From: Roseovarius nitratireducens
GTDB lineage: Bacteria; Pseudomonadota; Alphaproteobacteria; Rhodobacterales; Rhodobacteraceae
Assembly: GCF_002925845.1 (NCBI RefSeq)
Contig: NZ_PDNI01000055.1
Span: forward strand, 1 to 64,000
Length of the DNA: 64,000 bases
Direction: 5' to 3'
In this document: positions 44,536-53,362 of the stretch, piece after piece
Numbering within the stretch: position 1 is the first letter of the stretch
Layout of the letters: every line of letters begins with the position of its first letter
The notes under the pieces: model-generated
The model's database searches: none
What the model was told of the DNA's origin: nothing
The model's input: the letters and a program-made list of their open reading frames with translations, nothing else
Made by a program: the position numbers and the translations under genes

Positions 44536-45516
44536 ATGAAACATCTTTTCAACATGGCGCTGTCGGGGGCCTTTGCCCTCGGCCTCGGCGCGGGCGCGGC
44601 CACCGCGCAGACCACTTGGGACATGCCTACGCCTTACGGCGATTCCGTCTTTCACACGCAGAACATCATGCAGTTCGCCGAGGATGTGGCCGAGGCCACC
44701 GACGGCGCGCTCTCCATCACCGTGCACTCGGCGGGCTCGCTCTATGCGCACCCGGAAATCCGCGATTCCGTGCGCCGGGGCCTTGCCCCCATCGGTGAAA
44801 TCCTGATGTCGCAGCTCGCCAACGAGGACGCGGTGTTCGGCGTCGATTCGGTGCCCTTCCTCGCGGCGAGCTATGACGATGCCGCCCGTCTGTGGGAAGC
44901 GTCGCGCGACCAGATCGCGGCCAAGCTGGCCGACCAGGGGCTGACGCTGCTCTATGCCGTGCCGTGGCCGGGTCAGAGCCTCTATGTCACCGAGGAGGTG
45001 ACCTCGACCGAGCAGCTTCAGGGCGTCAATTTCCGCGCCTACAACACCGCCACCGAGCGGCTGGCGCAACTCATGGGCGCGGTGCCGACGACGGTCGAGG
45101 CGGGCGACATCCCGACCGCCTTTTCCACCTCGCGCATCTCGGCGATGATCACCTCGCCCTCTACGGGCGTGTCGTCTCAGGCGTGGGATTTCGTCGGTCA
45201 CTACATCGACACGCAGGCGTGGCTGCCCAAGAACATGGTGTTCGTCAACACCCGCGCTTTTGACGCCCTGCCCGCGGATCAGCAAGACGCGCTGATCGAG
45301 GCGGCGGCGCAGGCCGAGCTGCGTGGCTGGGAAATGTCGGTGGCCGAAACCGAGGCCAAGATCGCCACGCTGGAGGAAAACGGCATGCAGGTGCACCAGC
45401 CGTCGGCAAAGCTGGCCAAGCAATTGCGCGAGATCGGCGAGACCATGACCGCGGAATGGAAAAAGGCCGCCGGTCCAGAGGGTGAGCTGATCCTCGACAA
45501 CTACGCCCGCAACTGA
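44536..45516 (+). CDS. dctP: TRAP transporter solute-binding protein (DctP family)
   Basis: Periplasmic receptor of a tripartite TRAP transporter, 326 residues. Signal peptide ends near AATAQ; the core shows GLAPIGEILMSQLANED and the ligand-carboxylate region GVNFRAYNTATERLAQLMGA with the conserved Arg. The substrate, probably an organic acid, cannot be assigned. It is first in dctP-dctQ-dctM. The start at 44536 fits the signal peptide and a GGGAGC ribosome-binding site. Confidence 0.9.
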   Translation: MKHLFNMALSGAFALGLGAGAATAQTTWDMPTPYGDSVFHTQNIMQFAEDVAEATDGALSITVHSAGSLYAHPEIRDSVRRGLAPIGEILMSQLANEDAVFGVDSVPFLAASYDDAARLWEASRDQIAAKLADQGLTLLYAVPWPGQSLYVTEEVTSTEQLQGVNFRAYNTATERLAQLMGAVPTTVEAGDIPTAFSTSRISAMITSPSTGVSSQAWDFVGHYIDTQAWLPKNMVFVNTRAFDALPADQQDALIEAAAQAELRGWEMSVAETEAKIATLEENGMQVHQPSAKLAKQLREIGETMTAEWKKAAGPEGELILDNYARN

Positions 45517-45523
45517 GCGGGTG

Positions 45524-45547
45524 CGCGGGCGGGCTTTCCCGCCCGCG
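45524..45547 (+). other. Stable stem-loop between dctP and dctQ
   Basis: Perfect 10-bp stem CGCGGGCGGG / CCCGCCCGCG with a CTTT tetraloop, 7 nt after the dctP stop. There is no T run, so it more likely shields the 3' end of the dctP message from exonucleases than terminates, giving more binding protein than permease. Confidence 0.65.
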
Positions 45548-45579
45548 TCCTCTCATCCCGGACAGACAGGAGCCTCGCC

Positions 45580-46143
45580 ATGCTGCGCAGGACGCTCGAC
45601 CGTCTTTACGATGCGGGGTTCGTCCTTGCCGCGCTGGCGCTGGTGGCGATCGCCGTGCTGGTGCTGGTGCAGGTGGTAGGCCGGGTGATCGACCGAAGCC
45701 TGATCGCGGCGGGGCGCGAGCCCGTGGGCATCGCCATCACCTCGCTGTCGGAGATGGGCGGCTTCCTCTTCGTCGGCGCTGCGTTCCTGGCGCTGGCGGG
45801 CACGTTGCGCGCCGGCGGGCATGTCCGCGTTACCATGCTGACCGATAGCCTGCCCGCGCCGCTGGCGCGGATTCTTTCGGTGCCGGTGCTGCTCGGGGCG
45901 CTGGGGCTGTGCGGCTTCGCGCTCTACAGCGCATTCGTGCAGGCGCGCGACAGCTATACCTTCGACGCGGTCAGCTTCGGCATGGCGAAATTCCCGCTCT
46001 GGATGCCGCAGGCGGTGATGGTGGCGGGGCTCGGGTTGCTGGCACTGGCGCTCGTCGACGCGCTGGTGGCGCTGTTGCGCGGGCAGACCCCCGATTATCG
46101 CCGCGCCGAAGAGGCGAAGAAGGGAGGCACCGATGGGCATTGA
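45580..46143 (+). CDS. dctQ: TRAP transporter small permease (DctQ family)
   Basis: Four-helix membrane subunit of 187 residues that bridges DctP and DctM. LVALAVLVLVQVVGRVIDR-type first helix, SLSEMGGFLFVGAAFLALA and GHVRVTML match the family. An extended cytoplasmic tail ends KKGGTDGH. The 3' end overlaps dctM by 11 nt. Confidence 0.87.
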   Translation: MLRRTLDRLYDAGFVLAALALVAIAVLVLVQVVGRVIDRSLIAAGREPVGIAITSLSEMGGFLFVGAAFLALAGTLRAGGHVRVTMLTDSLPAPLARILSVPVLLGALGLCGFALYSAFVQARDSYTFDAVSFGMAKFPLWMPQAVMVAGLGLLALALVDALVALLRGQTPDYRRAEEAKKGGTDGH

Positions 46144-47437
46144 GGCCCTCTCGCTCGTCCTCGTGGCGATCCTCTTTGGCTGCCTCGCGCTGGGGCTGTG
46201 GGTGGGGTTCGCGCTCGTCGCCGTGGGGCTGGCGGCGATGCTCATGGCCTCGTCGGCCCCGGTGGAGCTGGTCTTTGCCACCAAGGTGTGGGGCGCGCTC
46301 AATATCTGGGATTTGACCGCGCTGCCGATGTTCATCTGGATGGGCGAAATCCTGTTCCGCTCGCGCCTGTCGTCGGACATGTTCTCGGGGCTTGCCCCGC
46401 TGACCACCCGGCTGCCGGGGCGGCTGTTGCACGCCAACATCTTCGGCTGCGCGCTTTTCGCCGCCGTTTCCGGCTCGTCGGCGGCCACCACGGCCACGGT
46501 GGGGCGCATGTCGGTGCCGGAACTGACCCGGCGCGGCTATGACGACCGGATGATCATCGGCACGCTGGCGGGCTCGGGCACGTTCGGCTTTCTCATCCCG
46601 CCGTCGATCATCCTGATCGTCTATGGTGCCGCGACCGAGCAGAGCATCGCGCGGCTGTTCCTCGCAGGGATCGGCCCGGGGCTGATGCTGGCGGCGCTGT
46701 TCTCGGGCTACACCATGCTCTGGGCGCTCACCCATCGCGACCGGATGCCCGTCGCCGAGCCCGCCACCACATGGGCGGACAAGCTGCGCGCCATCGTGCT
46801 GCTGGGGCCGACGATCCTGCTCATCGTCGCGGTCATCGGCTCGATCTACGCGGGGCTGGCCTCGCCCACCGAGGCGGCGGTGGTGGGCGTGCTGGGCGCG
46901 CTGATCCTGTCCGGCATGGGCGGCTCGCTCAATTGGCAGAGCACATGGGGCGCGCTGCGCGGTGCCACGATCACCAGCTGCATGATCGCCTTCATCCTCG
47001 CGGGGGCGGCGTTCCTGACCGTGGCGATGGGCTATACCGGCATCCCGCGCGCGCTGGCCGCCTGGATCGGAGAGCAGGGATACTCGGCGGGCATGCTGCT
47101 GGCGGCGCTGGTGGTGTTCTTCATCCTGCTGGGGATGTTCCTCGACGGCATCTCGATCGTCGTGCTGACCACCTCGGTGATCCTGCCGATGGTGCTGGCC
47201 GCCGGGATAGACCCGATCTGGTTCGGCATCTTCCTCGTGCTGGTGGTGGAGATGAGCCAGATCACGCCGCCGGTGGGCTTCAACCTTTTCGTGCTCCAAT
47301 CCATCACCGGGCGCGGCATCTTCGAGATCGCGCGCCACGCCTTCCCGTTCTTCCTGCTGCTGGTGGCCGCCACCGCCATCCTGACCCTGTTCCCGGAGAT
47401 CGCCCTATGGATCCCGCAGACGATGCTCGCCCGCTGA
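46133..47437 (+). CDS. dctM: TRAP transporter large permease (DctM family)
   Basis: Main membrane subunit of the sodium-driven transporter, 434 residues, about twelve helices. ALFAAVSGSSAATTATVG and GTLAGSGTFGFLIPPSIILIVYG are family signatures for the substrate and cation sites, and ITPPVGFNLFV lies in the second repeat. It overlaps dctQ by 11 nt and the MarR-type gene by 31 nt. Confidence 0.94.
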   Translation: MGIEALSLVLVAILFGCLALGLWVGFALVAVGLAAMLMASSAPVELVFATKVWGALNIWDLTALPMFIWMGEILFRSRLSSDMFSGLAPLTTRLPGRLLHANIFGCALFAAVSGSSAATTATVGRMSVPELTRRGYDDRMIIGTLAGSGTFGFLIPPSIILIVYGAATEQSIARLFLAGIGPGLMLAALFSGYTMLWALTHRDRMPVAEPATTWADKLRAIVLLGPTILLIVAVIGSIYAGLASPTEAAVVGVLGALILSGMGGSLNWQSTWGALRGATITSCMIAFILAGAAFLTVAMGYTGIPRALAAWIGEQGYSAGMLLAALVVFFILLGMFLDGISIVVLTTSVILPMVLAAGIDPIWFGIFLVLVVEMSQITPPVGFNLFVLQSITGRGIFEIARHAFPFFLLLVAATAILTLFPEIALWIPQTMLAR

Positions 47438-47940
47438 CGCCGGGACCGGTCGTGTCCTCGGCCCATCTTGCCAGCTCCGGCATGCCCGAGCTGTCGGAGA
47501 TGGAGTTTGCCCTCACCATGGCCAACCACGCCTTCCAGCGCTGGATGTCACGCTGCATGACCGCCGCAGGGATGCCCGGTCTCGCGCCGCTGGAGGTGCT
47601 GGTGGTTCATCTCGTGCATCACCGCGACCGGCCCAAGAGCCTCGCGGATATCTGCCTCGTGCTCAATGTCGAGGATACCCACCTCGTCAGCTACGCGGTC
47701 AAGAAGCTGGAGCGCGCGGGCCTTGTCGAGACCGGGCGCAAGGGCAAGGAAAAGACCGTCTCCATCACCGCGGCGGGGGCCGATTACTGCACCCGCTATG
47801 GCCGCGTGCGCGAGGAGTTGCTGGTGCGTTCGGTCGAACAGCTTGGCCTCGACCGGGCCGAGATGTCGCGCCTGGCGGCGCTCTTGCGCGCGCTGTCGGG
47901 CTGTTACGACCAGGCGGCGCGCGGCGCGGCGGCGGTGTGA
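47407..47940 (+). CDS. MarR-type winged-helix regulator
   Basis: 177-residue DNA-binding protein. The wing-helix region reads SLADICLVLNVEDTHLVSYAVKKLERAGLVE (about residues 78-108), followed by the wing GRKGKEKTVSIT. The ATG at 47407 gives an N-terminal extension (LTPGPVVSSAHLAS) found, from memory, in homologues and is preceded by GGAG; it overlaps dctM by 31 nt. Likely controls the TRAP operon it ends. Confidence 0.85.
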   Translation: MDPADDARPLTPGPVVSSAHLASSGMPELSEMEFALTMANHAFQRWMSRCMTAAGMPGLAPLEVLVVHLVHHRDRPKSLADICLVLNVEDTHLVSYAVKKLERAGLVETGRKGKEKTVSITAAGADYCTRYGRVREELLVRSVEQLGLDRAEMSRLAALLRALSGCYDQAARGAAAV

Positions 47941-48866
47941 GCGGCGTGCTCGCGGCGCTGGCCCGTCACGGGCGGCTGGTGCTGGTGACGGGCCTCGTGG
48001 TGGGGGCGCTGGCACCGGGGCTGGCGCGCACGATGGCGCCGCTCATCTTCCCGATGATCGCGTTCCTGCTGTTCCTCGCCACGCTGCGGGTAGAGATGCG
48101 CGCGGCGTTTCCGGGCCGCCGTTCCTTGCCGCGCTATCTTGCCGTCACGCTAATGATGCAGGTGGCGCTGCCGGTGGTGGCCATCGTCGGGCTCTGGGCG
48201 CTGGGGGCACAGGCGAGCGTTCTGGGCATCGGCCTGGTGCTGGTGCTGGCCGCGCCGCCGATGACCGGCAGCGCCGGCCTGACGATCCTCGCGGGTGGCG
48301 ATCCCGCCCCGGCGCTGCGGCAACTGGTGCTGGGCACGGCGCTGTTGCCGATGACGGTGCTGCCGGTGTTCTGGCTGTTGCCGGTGTTCGGCGCGCCGCT
48401 GGTGGTGGTCGAGGCGGCACTGCGCCTGCTGGCCGTGATCGCGGTGGCGGGGGGTGCGGGCATCGTGCTGCGGGGGCGGGTGGCGTGGCTGCGCGGACCG
48501 GCGGGGCAGGGCGCGGTGGACGGGCTCATCACGCTGGCCATGGCGGTGGTCGTGGTCGGCCTCATGTCCGCCGTGGGGCCCGCGCTCAAGGCCCCCGGTC
48601 CCGCCTTCTGGGCCACGCTCGCCGCTGTCTTCGCGCTCGGCTTCGGCGCGCAGGTGGTGACGCTGCTGCTGGCCCGCCACCGCGCGCCGCAGGGCGCCCC
48701 GGCGCTGGCGGTCATCGCGGGCAACCGCAACCTCGCGCTGTTCCTCGGCGCGCTGCCGCCCGAGACGGCGGCGGCGCTCCTGCTGTTCGTGGGGCTCTAT
48801 CAATTGCCGATGTACCTCACGCCGCTGGTCATGGCGCCGCTGATCCGACGGCTTGCGCCTGCGTGA
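47937..48866 (+). CDS. Bile-acid:sodium-symporter-like transporter
   Basis: Polytopic membrane protein of 309 residues with nine or ten helices arranged as two repeats, broadly like BASS/ArsB-ACR3 transporters (LVLVLAAPPMTGSAGLTILAGGDPAPA and VIAGNRNLALFLGAL). It begins at a GTG that overlaps the MarR gene's TGA (GTGA), so it is translationally coupled to the TRAP-MarR operon. Substrate unknown. Confidence 0.75.
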   Translation: MSGVLAALARHGRLVLVTGLVVGALAPGLARTMAPLIFPMIAFLLFLATLRVEMRAAFPGRRSLPRYLAVTLMMQVALPVVAIVGLWALGAQASVLGIGLVLVLAAPPMTGSAGLTILAGGDPAPALRQLVLGTALLPMTVLPVFWLLPVFGAPLVVVEAALRLLAVIAVAGGAGIVLRGRVAWLRGPAGQGAVDGLITLAMAVVVVGLMSAVGPALKAPGPAFWATLAAVFALGFGAQVVTLLLARHRAPQGAPALAVIAGNRNLALFLGALPPETAAALLLFVGLYQLPMYLTPLVMAPLIRRLAPA

Positions 48867-48941
48867 TGGACGCCACCACAAAGCCTGAATTGACGCCGCC
48901 GCGCGGTGACGTAATCTGCGCCCGATCCCGCGCGAGGCCCC

Positions 48942-50174
48942 ATGCAGAAATCCGCCCCCCTGATAACACCCGTCCTGATCGCAGGCTGCACCATCCTGAT
49001 GATCTCCTTCGCGATCCGCGCCTCTTTCGGCGTGTTCCAGATCCCGATCGCAGAGGAGTTCAACTGGCCCCGCGCCGAGTTCTCGCTCGCCATCGCCATC
49101 CAGAACCTCGCCTGGGGAATCGGCCAGCCCATTTTCGGCGCACTGGCCGAGAAGATGGGCGACCGCCGCGCCATCGTCGCAGGCGCGCTGGTCTATGCGG
49201 CCGGGCTGGTGCTGTCGTCGTTCGCCGTCTCGCCGCAGGCGCACCAGGCTTATGAGGTGCTGGTCGGCTTCGGCATCGCCGGGACCGGCTTTGGCGTCAT
49301 CCTCGCCGTGGTCGGGCGGGCAAGCTCGGACGAGAACCGCTCGATGAGCCTCGCCATCGCCACCGCCGCGGGATCGGCGGGGCAGGTGTTTGGCGCGCCG
49401 GTGGCCGAATGGATGCTCGGCTTCATGACATGGCAGGGCGTGTTCGTGGTCTTTGCCGTCACCATCCTCGCGGTGCTGGTGATGCTGCCCTTGATGCGCG
49501 CACCCGCCCCCGCGGGCCGCGCCGTGCTGGAGCAATCCATGGGCGACGCGCTGCAACAGGCGTTTCGCGATCCGTCCTACGCGCTCATCTTCCTGGGATT
49601 CTTCAGTTGCGGCTATCAGCTTGGCTTCATCACCGCGCATTTCCCGGCGCTGGTGACCGAGATGTGCGGCCCGATCCTGCCCGGCGGCGTGCTGCACAAT
49701 ATCGGCATCACCACCACATCGGCGCTGGGCGCGGTGGCGATCTCGCTCATCGGCCTTGCCAATATCGGCGGCACGCTGATGGCGGGCTGGCTTGGCAACC
49801 GTCATTCACGCAAGCACCTGCTTGCGGGCATCTATGCCGCGCGCACGGTGGTGGCGGCGGCCTTCATGCTGACGCCGATCACGCCGGGCACGGTGCTGCT
49901 GTTCTCCGTGGCGATGGGGTCGCTGTGGCTGGCCACGGTGCCGCTGACCTCTGGCCTGATCGCGCATATCTACGGGCTGCGATACATGGGCACGCTCTAC
50001 GGGATCGTGTTCTTCTCGCATCAGCTTGGCAGCTTCCTCGGCGTGTGGCTGGGCGGGCGGCTCTACGACCTGCACGGCGACTACTCGCTGGTGTGGTGGA
50101 TCGGCGTGGGGGTGGGGGCGTTCTCGGCGCTGGTGCACCTGCCGGTCCGCGAGCGGCCCCTCGCCGCAGCCTGA
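48942..50174 (+). CDS. MFS transporter
   Basis: Twelve-helix major-facilitator protein of 410 residues. NLAWGIGQPIFGALAEKMGDRRAI holds the loop 2-3 signature with GD-x-R-R, and the second half repeats it as NIGGTLMAGWLGNRHSRK. It resembles the monocarboxylate/oxalate-formate type MFS proteins. It sits 75 nt after the BASS-like gene and may share transcription. Confidence 0.9.
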   Translation: MQKSAPLITPVLIAGCTILMISFAIRASFGVFQIPIAEEFNWPRAEFSLAIAIQNLAWGIGQPIFGALAEKMGDRRAIVAGALVYAAGLVLSSFAVSPQAHQAYEVLVGFGIAGTGFGVILAVVGRASSDENRSMSLAIATAAGSAGQVFGAPVAEWMLGFMTWQGVFVVFAVTILAVLVMLPLMRAPAPAGRAVLEQSMGDALQQAFRDPSYALIFLGFFSCGYQLGFITAHFPALVTEMCGPILPGGVLHNIGITTTSALGAVAISLIGLANIGGTLMAGWLGNRHSRKHLLAGIYAARTVVAAAFMLTPITPGTVLLFSVAMGSLWLATVPLTSGLIAHIYGLRYMGTLYGIVFFSHQLGSFLGVWLGGRLYDLHGDYSLVWWIGVGVGAFSALVHLPVRERPLAAA

Positions 50175-50231
50175 TCGCCGGGGGACAGGGGTAACCCTCC
50201 CGATGACTCGCCTGTCCTGCATCCGTCCGAT

Positions 50232-50252
50232 GGTCAACGACCGTTCCAGACC
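50232..50252. repeat. Possible remnant of the structured element's outer arm
   Basis: AACGACCGTTCCAGACC (50236-50252) matches the outer arms of copies A and D (AACGACCGCTTCAGGCC and AACGACCACTCCAGGCC) at most positions. GGTC before it makes a small hairpin with GACC. No inner stem follows. Confidence 0.35.
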
Positions 50253-50269
50253 AAAACCTCCACCCGCGC

Positions 50270-50674
50270 TCACCCCGCCCGGTTGGAAACCTCCAGTAGG
50301 TTGCCATCGGGATCGCGCAGGTAGAGCGAGACGATTGGCCCCGTCGCCCCGCTGCGCGGCACCGGGCCGTCCTCGACCGTGACGCCCAGCGCCGCGAAAT
50401 GCGCCTGCCAATCGCCGAGCGGCACATCGCTCAGGAAACACAGATCGGCGGAGCCGGGGGTGGCGCGCGCGGCGCGCGGGGCAAACTCGGCCCCGGCCTG
50501 ATGCAGGTTGATCTTCTGCGTGCCGAAACGCAGCGCGTGACGGGCGCTGCCATCCGTGGCGCGGAACACCTCCGGCGCCATCCCCAGCACGTCCTGGTAG
50601 AAGGCGACCGTCGCCCCGATATCGGCGACGGTCAGCACGAGGTGGTCAAGGCTGGCAAGGCGCGGGCCGCTCAT
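50270..50674 (-). CDS. VOC-family (glyoxalase-like) protein
   Basis: 134-residue metal-dependent vicinal-oxygen-chelate protein. LDHLVLTVADIGATVAFYQDVLGM opens the first beta-alpha-beta-beta-beta unit (His11 as likely ligand), and IVSLYLRDPDGNLLEVSN closes the second with the usual Glu. Its 5' end overlaps the stop region of the FAD oxidoreductase gene by 4 nt. Reaction unknown. Confidence 0.88.
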   Translation of the reverse strand: MSGPRLASLDHLVLTVADIGATVAFYQDVLGMAPEVFRATDGSARHALRFGTQKINLHQAGAEFAPRAARATPGSADLCFLSDVPLGDWQAHFAALGVTVEDGPVPRSGATGPIVSLYLRDPDGNLLEVSNRAG

Positions 50675-51699
50675 AGCGAGGCCTCCGGGCGAAAGCCCTC
50701 GGGGATGCGGTCCACCCCGTCGAGCATCAGCGCGGCCATCACCTCGGCCACCTTGGGCGCCATGCCAAAGCCGATCTTGAACCCGCCATTGGCGATGAAC
50801 TCACCGCGCCGCAGCGGGTGCGCCCCCAGCATCGGTGCGCGGCTTCGCGCGCGCGGGCGCAGCCCGGCCCAGCGTTCGATCACCGGCGCACCCGCCAGCG
50901 CAGGGATCGCCGCGCAGGCGCGCGCGATCACGTCGTCGAGTAGCGCATCGGTGGCGGTGGGATCGTCATAGTCACGCTCGGAAGTGGAGCCGATCGCGGT
51001 GGTCCCGTCGGCGTGGGGCACGACGTGCACCCCGTCGGCAAACAGTTGCGGCGCCTCGCGCGCGTCCAACGCCAGCAGCGCGGCCTGCCCCTTCACGCCA
51101 TTGCCCGCGGCGCGGCCCGCCGCATGGCTCAGTTCCTCCAGTCCCGCCACCCCGGTGGCCCACAGCACGCGGCCCTCTTGCGGTCCCTCGCGCACCATTT
51201 CGGCCCCGCGCTCGCGCAGCGCCGCCACCAGCGCCTCGCAGGCGCGGCGCGGATGCAGGCGCGCGCTCAGCGTATCGCGGATGACGTGGCCGGTGGGGCT
51301 CTCGGGGCACCACTTTCCCTCGGCTGGTTCCACCCGCCACGCCGCCTTGCCCTGCCACAGCGCCGCGGCGCTCTCTTCCCGCGCGCGGGCCAGCACCAGA
51401 CCGCTCTCGTCCATCACCGGCTGTATCCGGCCCAGCCGCGCATAGCCCGGCTGCACCCCGCCCGCCGCGGTCACCTCGGCCCAGAACCCCTCGGCCATGA
51501 TCAGGCTTTTGAGCTGGAACGCCTTCTTGTCATTCCAGTTCTCCGGCACATGCGGGGCGAGCGCGCCGACGAGGCCCCCCGACGCCCCGGCGCCGGGCCC
51601 GTTCGGGTCGATCACCCGCACCCGCGCCCCGCGCCGGGCACAGGCCCAGGCCACCGACAGGCCGAATATCCCCGCCCCCATCACCGTCACATCGGTCAT
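50671..51699 (-). CDS. FAD-dependent oxidoreductase, MnmC(o)-like
   Basis: DAO-family flavoprotein of 342 residues. The dinucleotide loop MGAGIFGLSVAWACARRGARV sits at the N-terminus, and the C-terminus has RWAGLRPRARSRAPMLG and ANGGFKIGFGMAPKVAEVMA. MnmC(o), the C-terminal half of bifunctional E. coli MnmC, is of this family and removes the carboxymethyl group from cmnm5U34. The gene is divergent from mnmD (53 nt), so a split MnmC is likely. An amino-acid oxidase role is the alternative. Confidence 0.8.
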   Translation of the reverse strand: MTDVTVMGAGIFGLSVAWACARRGARVRVIDPNGPGAGASGGLVGALAPHVPENWNDKKAFQLKSLIMAEGFWAEVTAAGGVQPGYARLGRIQPVMDESGLVLARAREESAAALWQGKAAWRVEPAEGKWCPESPTGHVIRDTLSARLHPRRACEALVAALRERGAEMVREGPQEGRVLWATGVAGLEELSHAAGRAAGNGVKGQAALLALDAREAPQLFADGVHVVPHADGTTAIGSTSERDYDDPTATDALLDDVIARACAAIPALAGAPVIERWAGLRPRARSRAPMLGAHPLRRGEFIANGGFKIGFGMAPKVAEVMAALMLDGVDRIPEGFRPEASL

Positions 51700-51752
51700 T
51701 GCACATTCTCCCGGCACCCGGCATCCTGCCCGCCGTTCTAGAGGATTGCCCC

Positions 51753-52430
51753 ATGCAGGACCAGCAGGCCGGGATCGACTGGCGCGACGGCGACGTGCCG
51801 GTCTCGACCCGGTTCAATGATCCGTATTTCAGCCTCGAGAACGGGCTTGCCGAGACGCGGCACGTTTTTCTCGCGGGCAACGATCTGCCGGCGCGGTTCC
51901 GCGACGGGTTTCACATTGCCGAGCTTGGCTTTGGCACCGGGCTCAACCTGCTGGCCGCGCTGCATGCCTGGCGGGTGGCAGGTGTGGCGGGGCGGTTGCG
52001 CTATACCTCCTTCGAGGCGTTCCCGATGACCGCGCAGGACATGCGCCGCGCGCAATCCCGCTTTGCCGATCTCGCACCGCTCGCCGCAGAGCTTGCCTCC
52101 CGCTGGACGGGCGGCGCGCAGCGGATCACGCTGCCCGATCTCGATTTCACGCTGGTCGAGGGCGACGCACGCAAAACGCTAAACCATTGGCCGGACAAGG
52201 CCGATGCGTGGTTTCTCGACGGGTTTTCACCCGCCAAGAACCCCGAACTCTGGCAGCCCGACCTGATGGAGAGCGTCGCCCGCCACACAGCAAAGGGCGG
52301 CACGGCGGCCACCTACACGGCGGCGGGTTTCGTGCGGCGGGGCTTGGAGGCGGCGGGGTTTTCTGTCAGCCGTGTTCCGGGATACGGGCGCAAGCGCCAC
52401 ATGACCCGCGCAATACTGGACAGGCAATGA
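51753..52430 (+). CDS. mnmD: tRNA 5-methylaminomethyl-2-thiouridine methyltransferase
   Basis: SAM-dependent enzyme of 225 residues that makes mnm5s2U at tRNA position 34. STRFNDPYFS near residue 20, the SAM-binding AELGFGTGLNLLAALHAW (about 55-72), and DAWFLDGFSPAKNPELW with the FSPAKNP signature identify the DUF752/MnmC methyltransferase. It is a single domain without the oxidase fused. ATG 51753 follows AGAGGA. It overlaps the DMT gene by 4 nt. Confidence 0.92.
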   Translation: MQDQQAGIDWRDGDVPVSTRFNDPYFSLENGLAETRHVFLAGNDLPARFRDGFHIAELGFGTGLNLLAALHAWRVAGVAGRLRYTSFEAFPMTAQDMRRAQSRFADLAPLAAELASRWTGGAQRITLPDLDFTLVEGDARKTLNHWPDKADAWFLDGFSPAKNPELWQPDLMESVARHTAKGGTAATYTAAGFVRRGLEAAGFSVSRVPGYGRKRHMTRAILDRQ

Positions 52431-53293
52431 CCGATCAAAACACCCGCCTCGGCATCTGGATGATGGTGCTGACCACCTTCATCTTCGCCGTGCAGGACGG
52501 CATCTCGCGCCACCTGGCGGGGGAATACAACGTGTTCATGGTGGTGATGATCCGCTACTGGTTCTTCGCCGCCTTCGTCATGACCGTCGCCGCACGCCGC
52601 GCCGGCGGGCTGATGGCCGCCGCCGCCACCGCGCAGCCACTGATGCAGGGCTTTCGCGCGCTGCTTCTGGTGGCCGAGATATGCGTGATGATCTACGGTT
52701 TCACCCTCCTCGGGCTGGTCGAGAGCCACGCGGTATTCGCCGCCTACCCGCTGCTGATCGCCGCGCTTTCCGGCCCGGTTCTGGGCGAGAGCGTGGGCTG
52801 GCGGCGCTGGGTGGCGATCGGCGTGGGCTTTGTCGGCGTGACCATCATCCTCGAGCCCGGCTTCGGCGTGTTTCAGCCCGCCGCCATCATCCCCTTCATC
52901 GCCGCGCTGATGTTCGCGCTCTACGGGCTGCTCACGCGGTTCGTGGCCAAGCTCGACGACGCGGCCACTTCGTTCTTCTGGACCGGCACGGTGGGGTCGG
53001 TCGCGATGACGGCGGTGGGCGCGTGGTTCTGGGAGCCGATGACCGGCCCGGACTGGGTCTGGATGGGGGCGCTGTGCATCACCGGTGCGGCGGGGCACTA
53101 CACCCTCATCAAGTGCTACGAGGTTGCCGAGGCGAGCGCGGTGCAGCCCTTTGCCTACCTGCAACTGGTGTTCGCCAGCACCATCGGCATCTTGGTGTTT
53201 TCCGAGACCATCCGCCTCAACGTGGCGCTGGGGGCGGCGCTCATCGTGGGGGCGGGGCTGTTTACCCTGTGGCGGCAGCGGCGCGCGGGTTGA
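52427..53293 (+). CDS. EamA/DMT-family transporter
   Basis: Ten-helix inner-membrane transporter of 288 residues with two EamA repeats (TTFIFAVQDGISRHLAGEYN and LMFALYGLLTRFVAKLDDA). Start at 52427 by the ATGA overlap with mnmD. From memory such DMT proteins often neighbour mnmD in Rhodobacterales; the cargo is unknown. Confidence 0.88.
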   Translation: MTDQNTRLGIWMMVLTTFIFAVQDGISRHLAGEYNVFMVVMIRYWFFAAFVMTVAARRAGGLMAAAATAQPLMQGFRALLLVAEICVMIYGFTLLGLVESHAVFAAYPLLIAALSGPVLGESVGWRRWVAIGVGFVGVTIILEPGFGVFQPAAIIPFIAALMFALYGLLTRFVAKLDDAATSFFWTGTVGSVAMTAVGAWFWEPMTGPDWVWMGALCITGAAGHYTLIKCYEVAEASAVQPFAYLQLVFASTIGILVFSETIRLNVALGAALIVGAGLFTLWRQRRAG

Positions 53294-53362
53294 ACCCTCC
53301 GCTACAGGGCAATCGGGTGACTGCGAAAGAGAAGATTTCGGGTATGAGCCGCCGGGCTGGAC

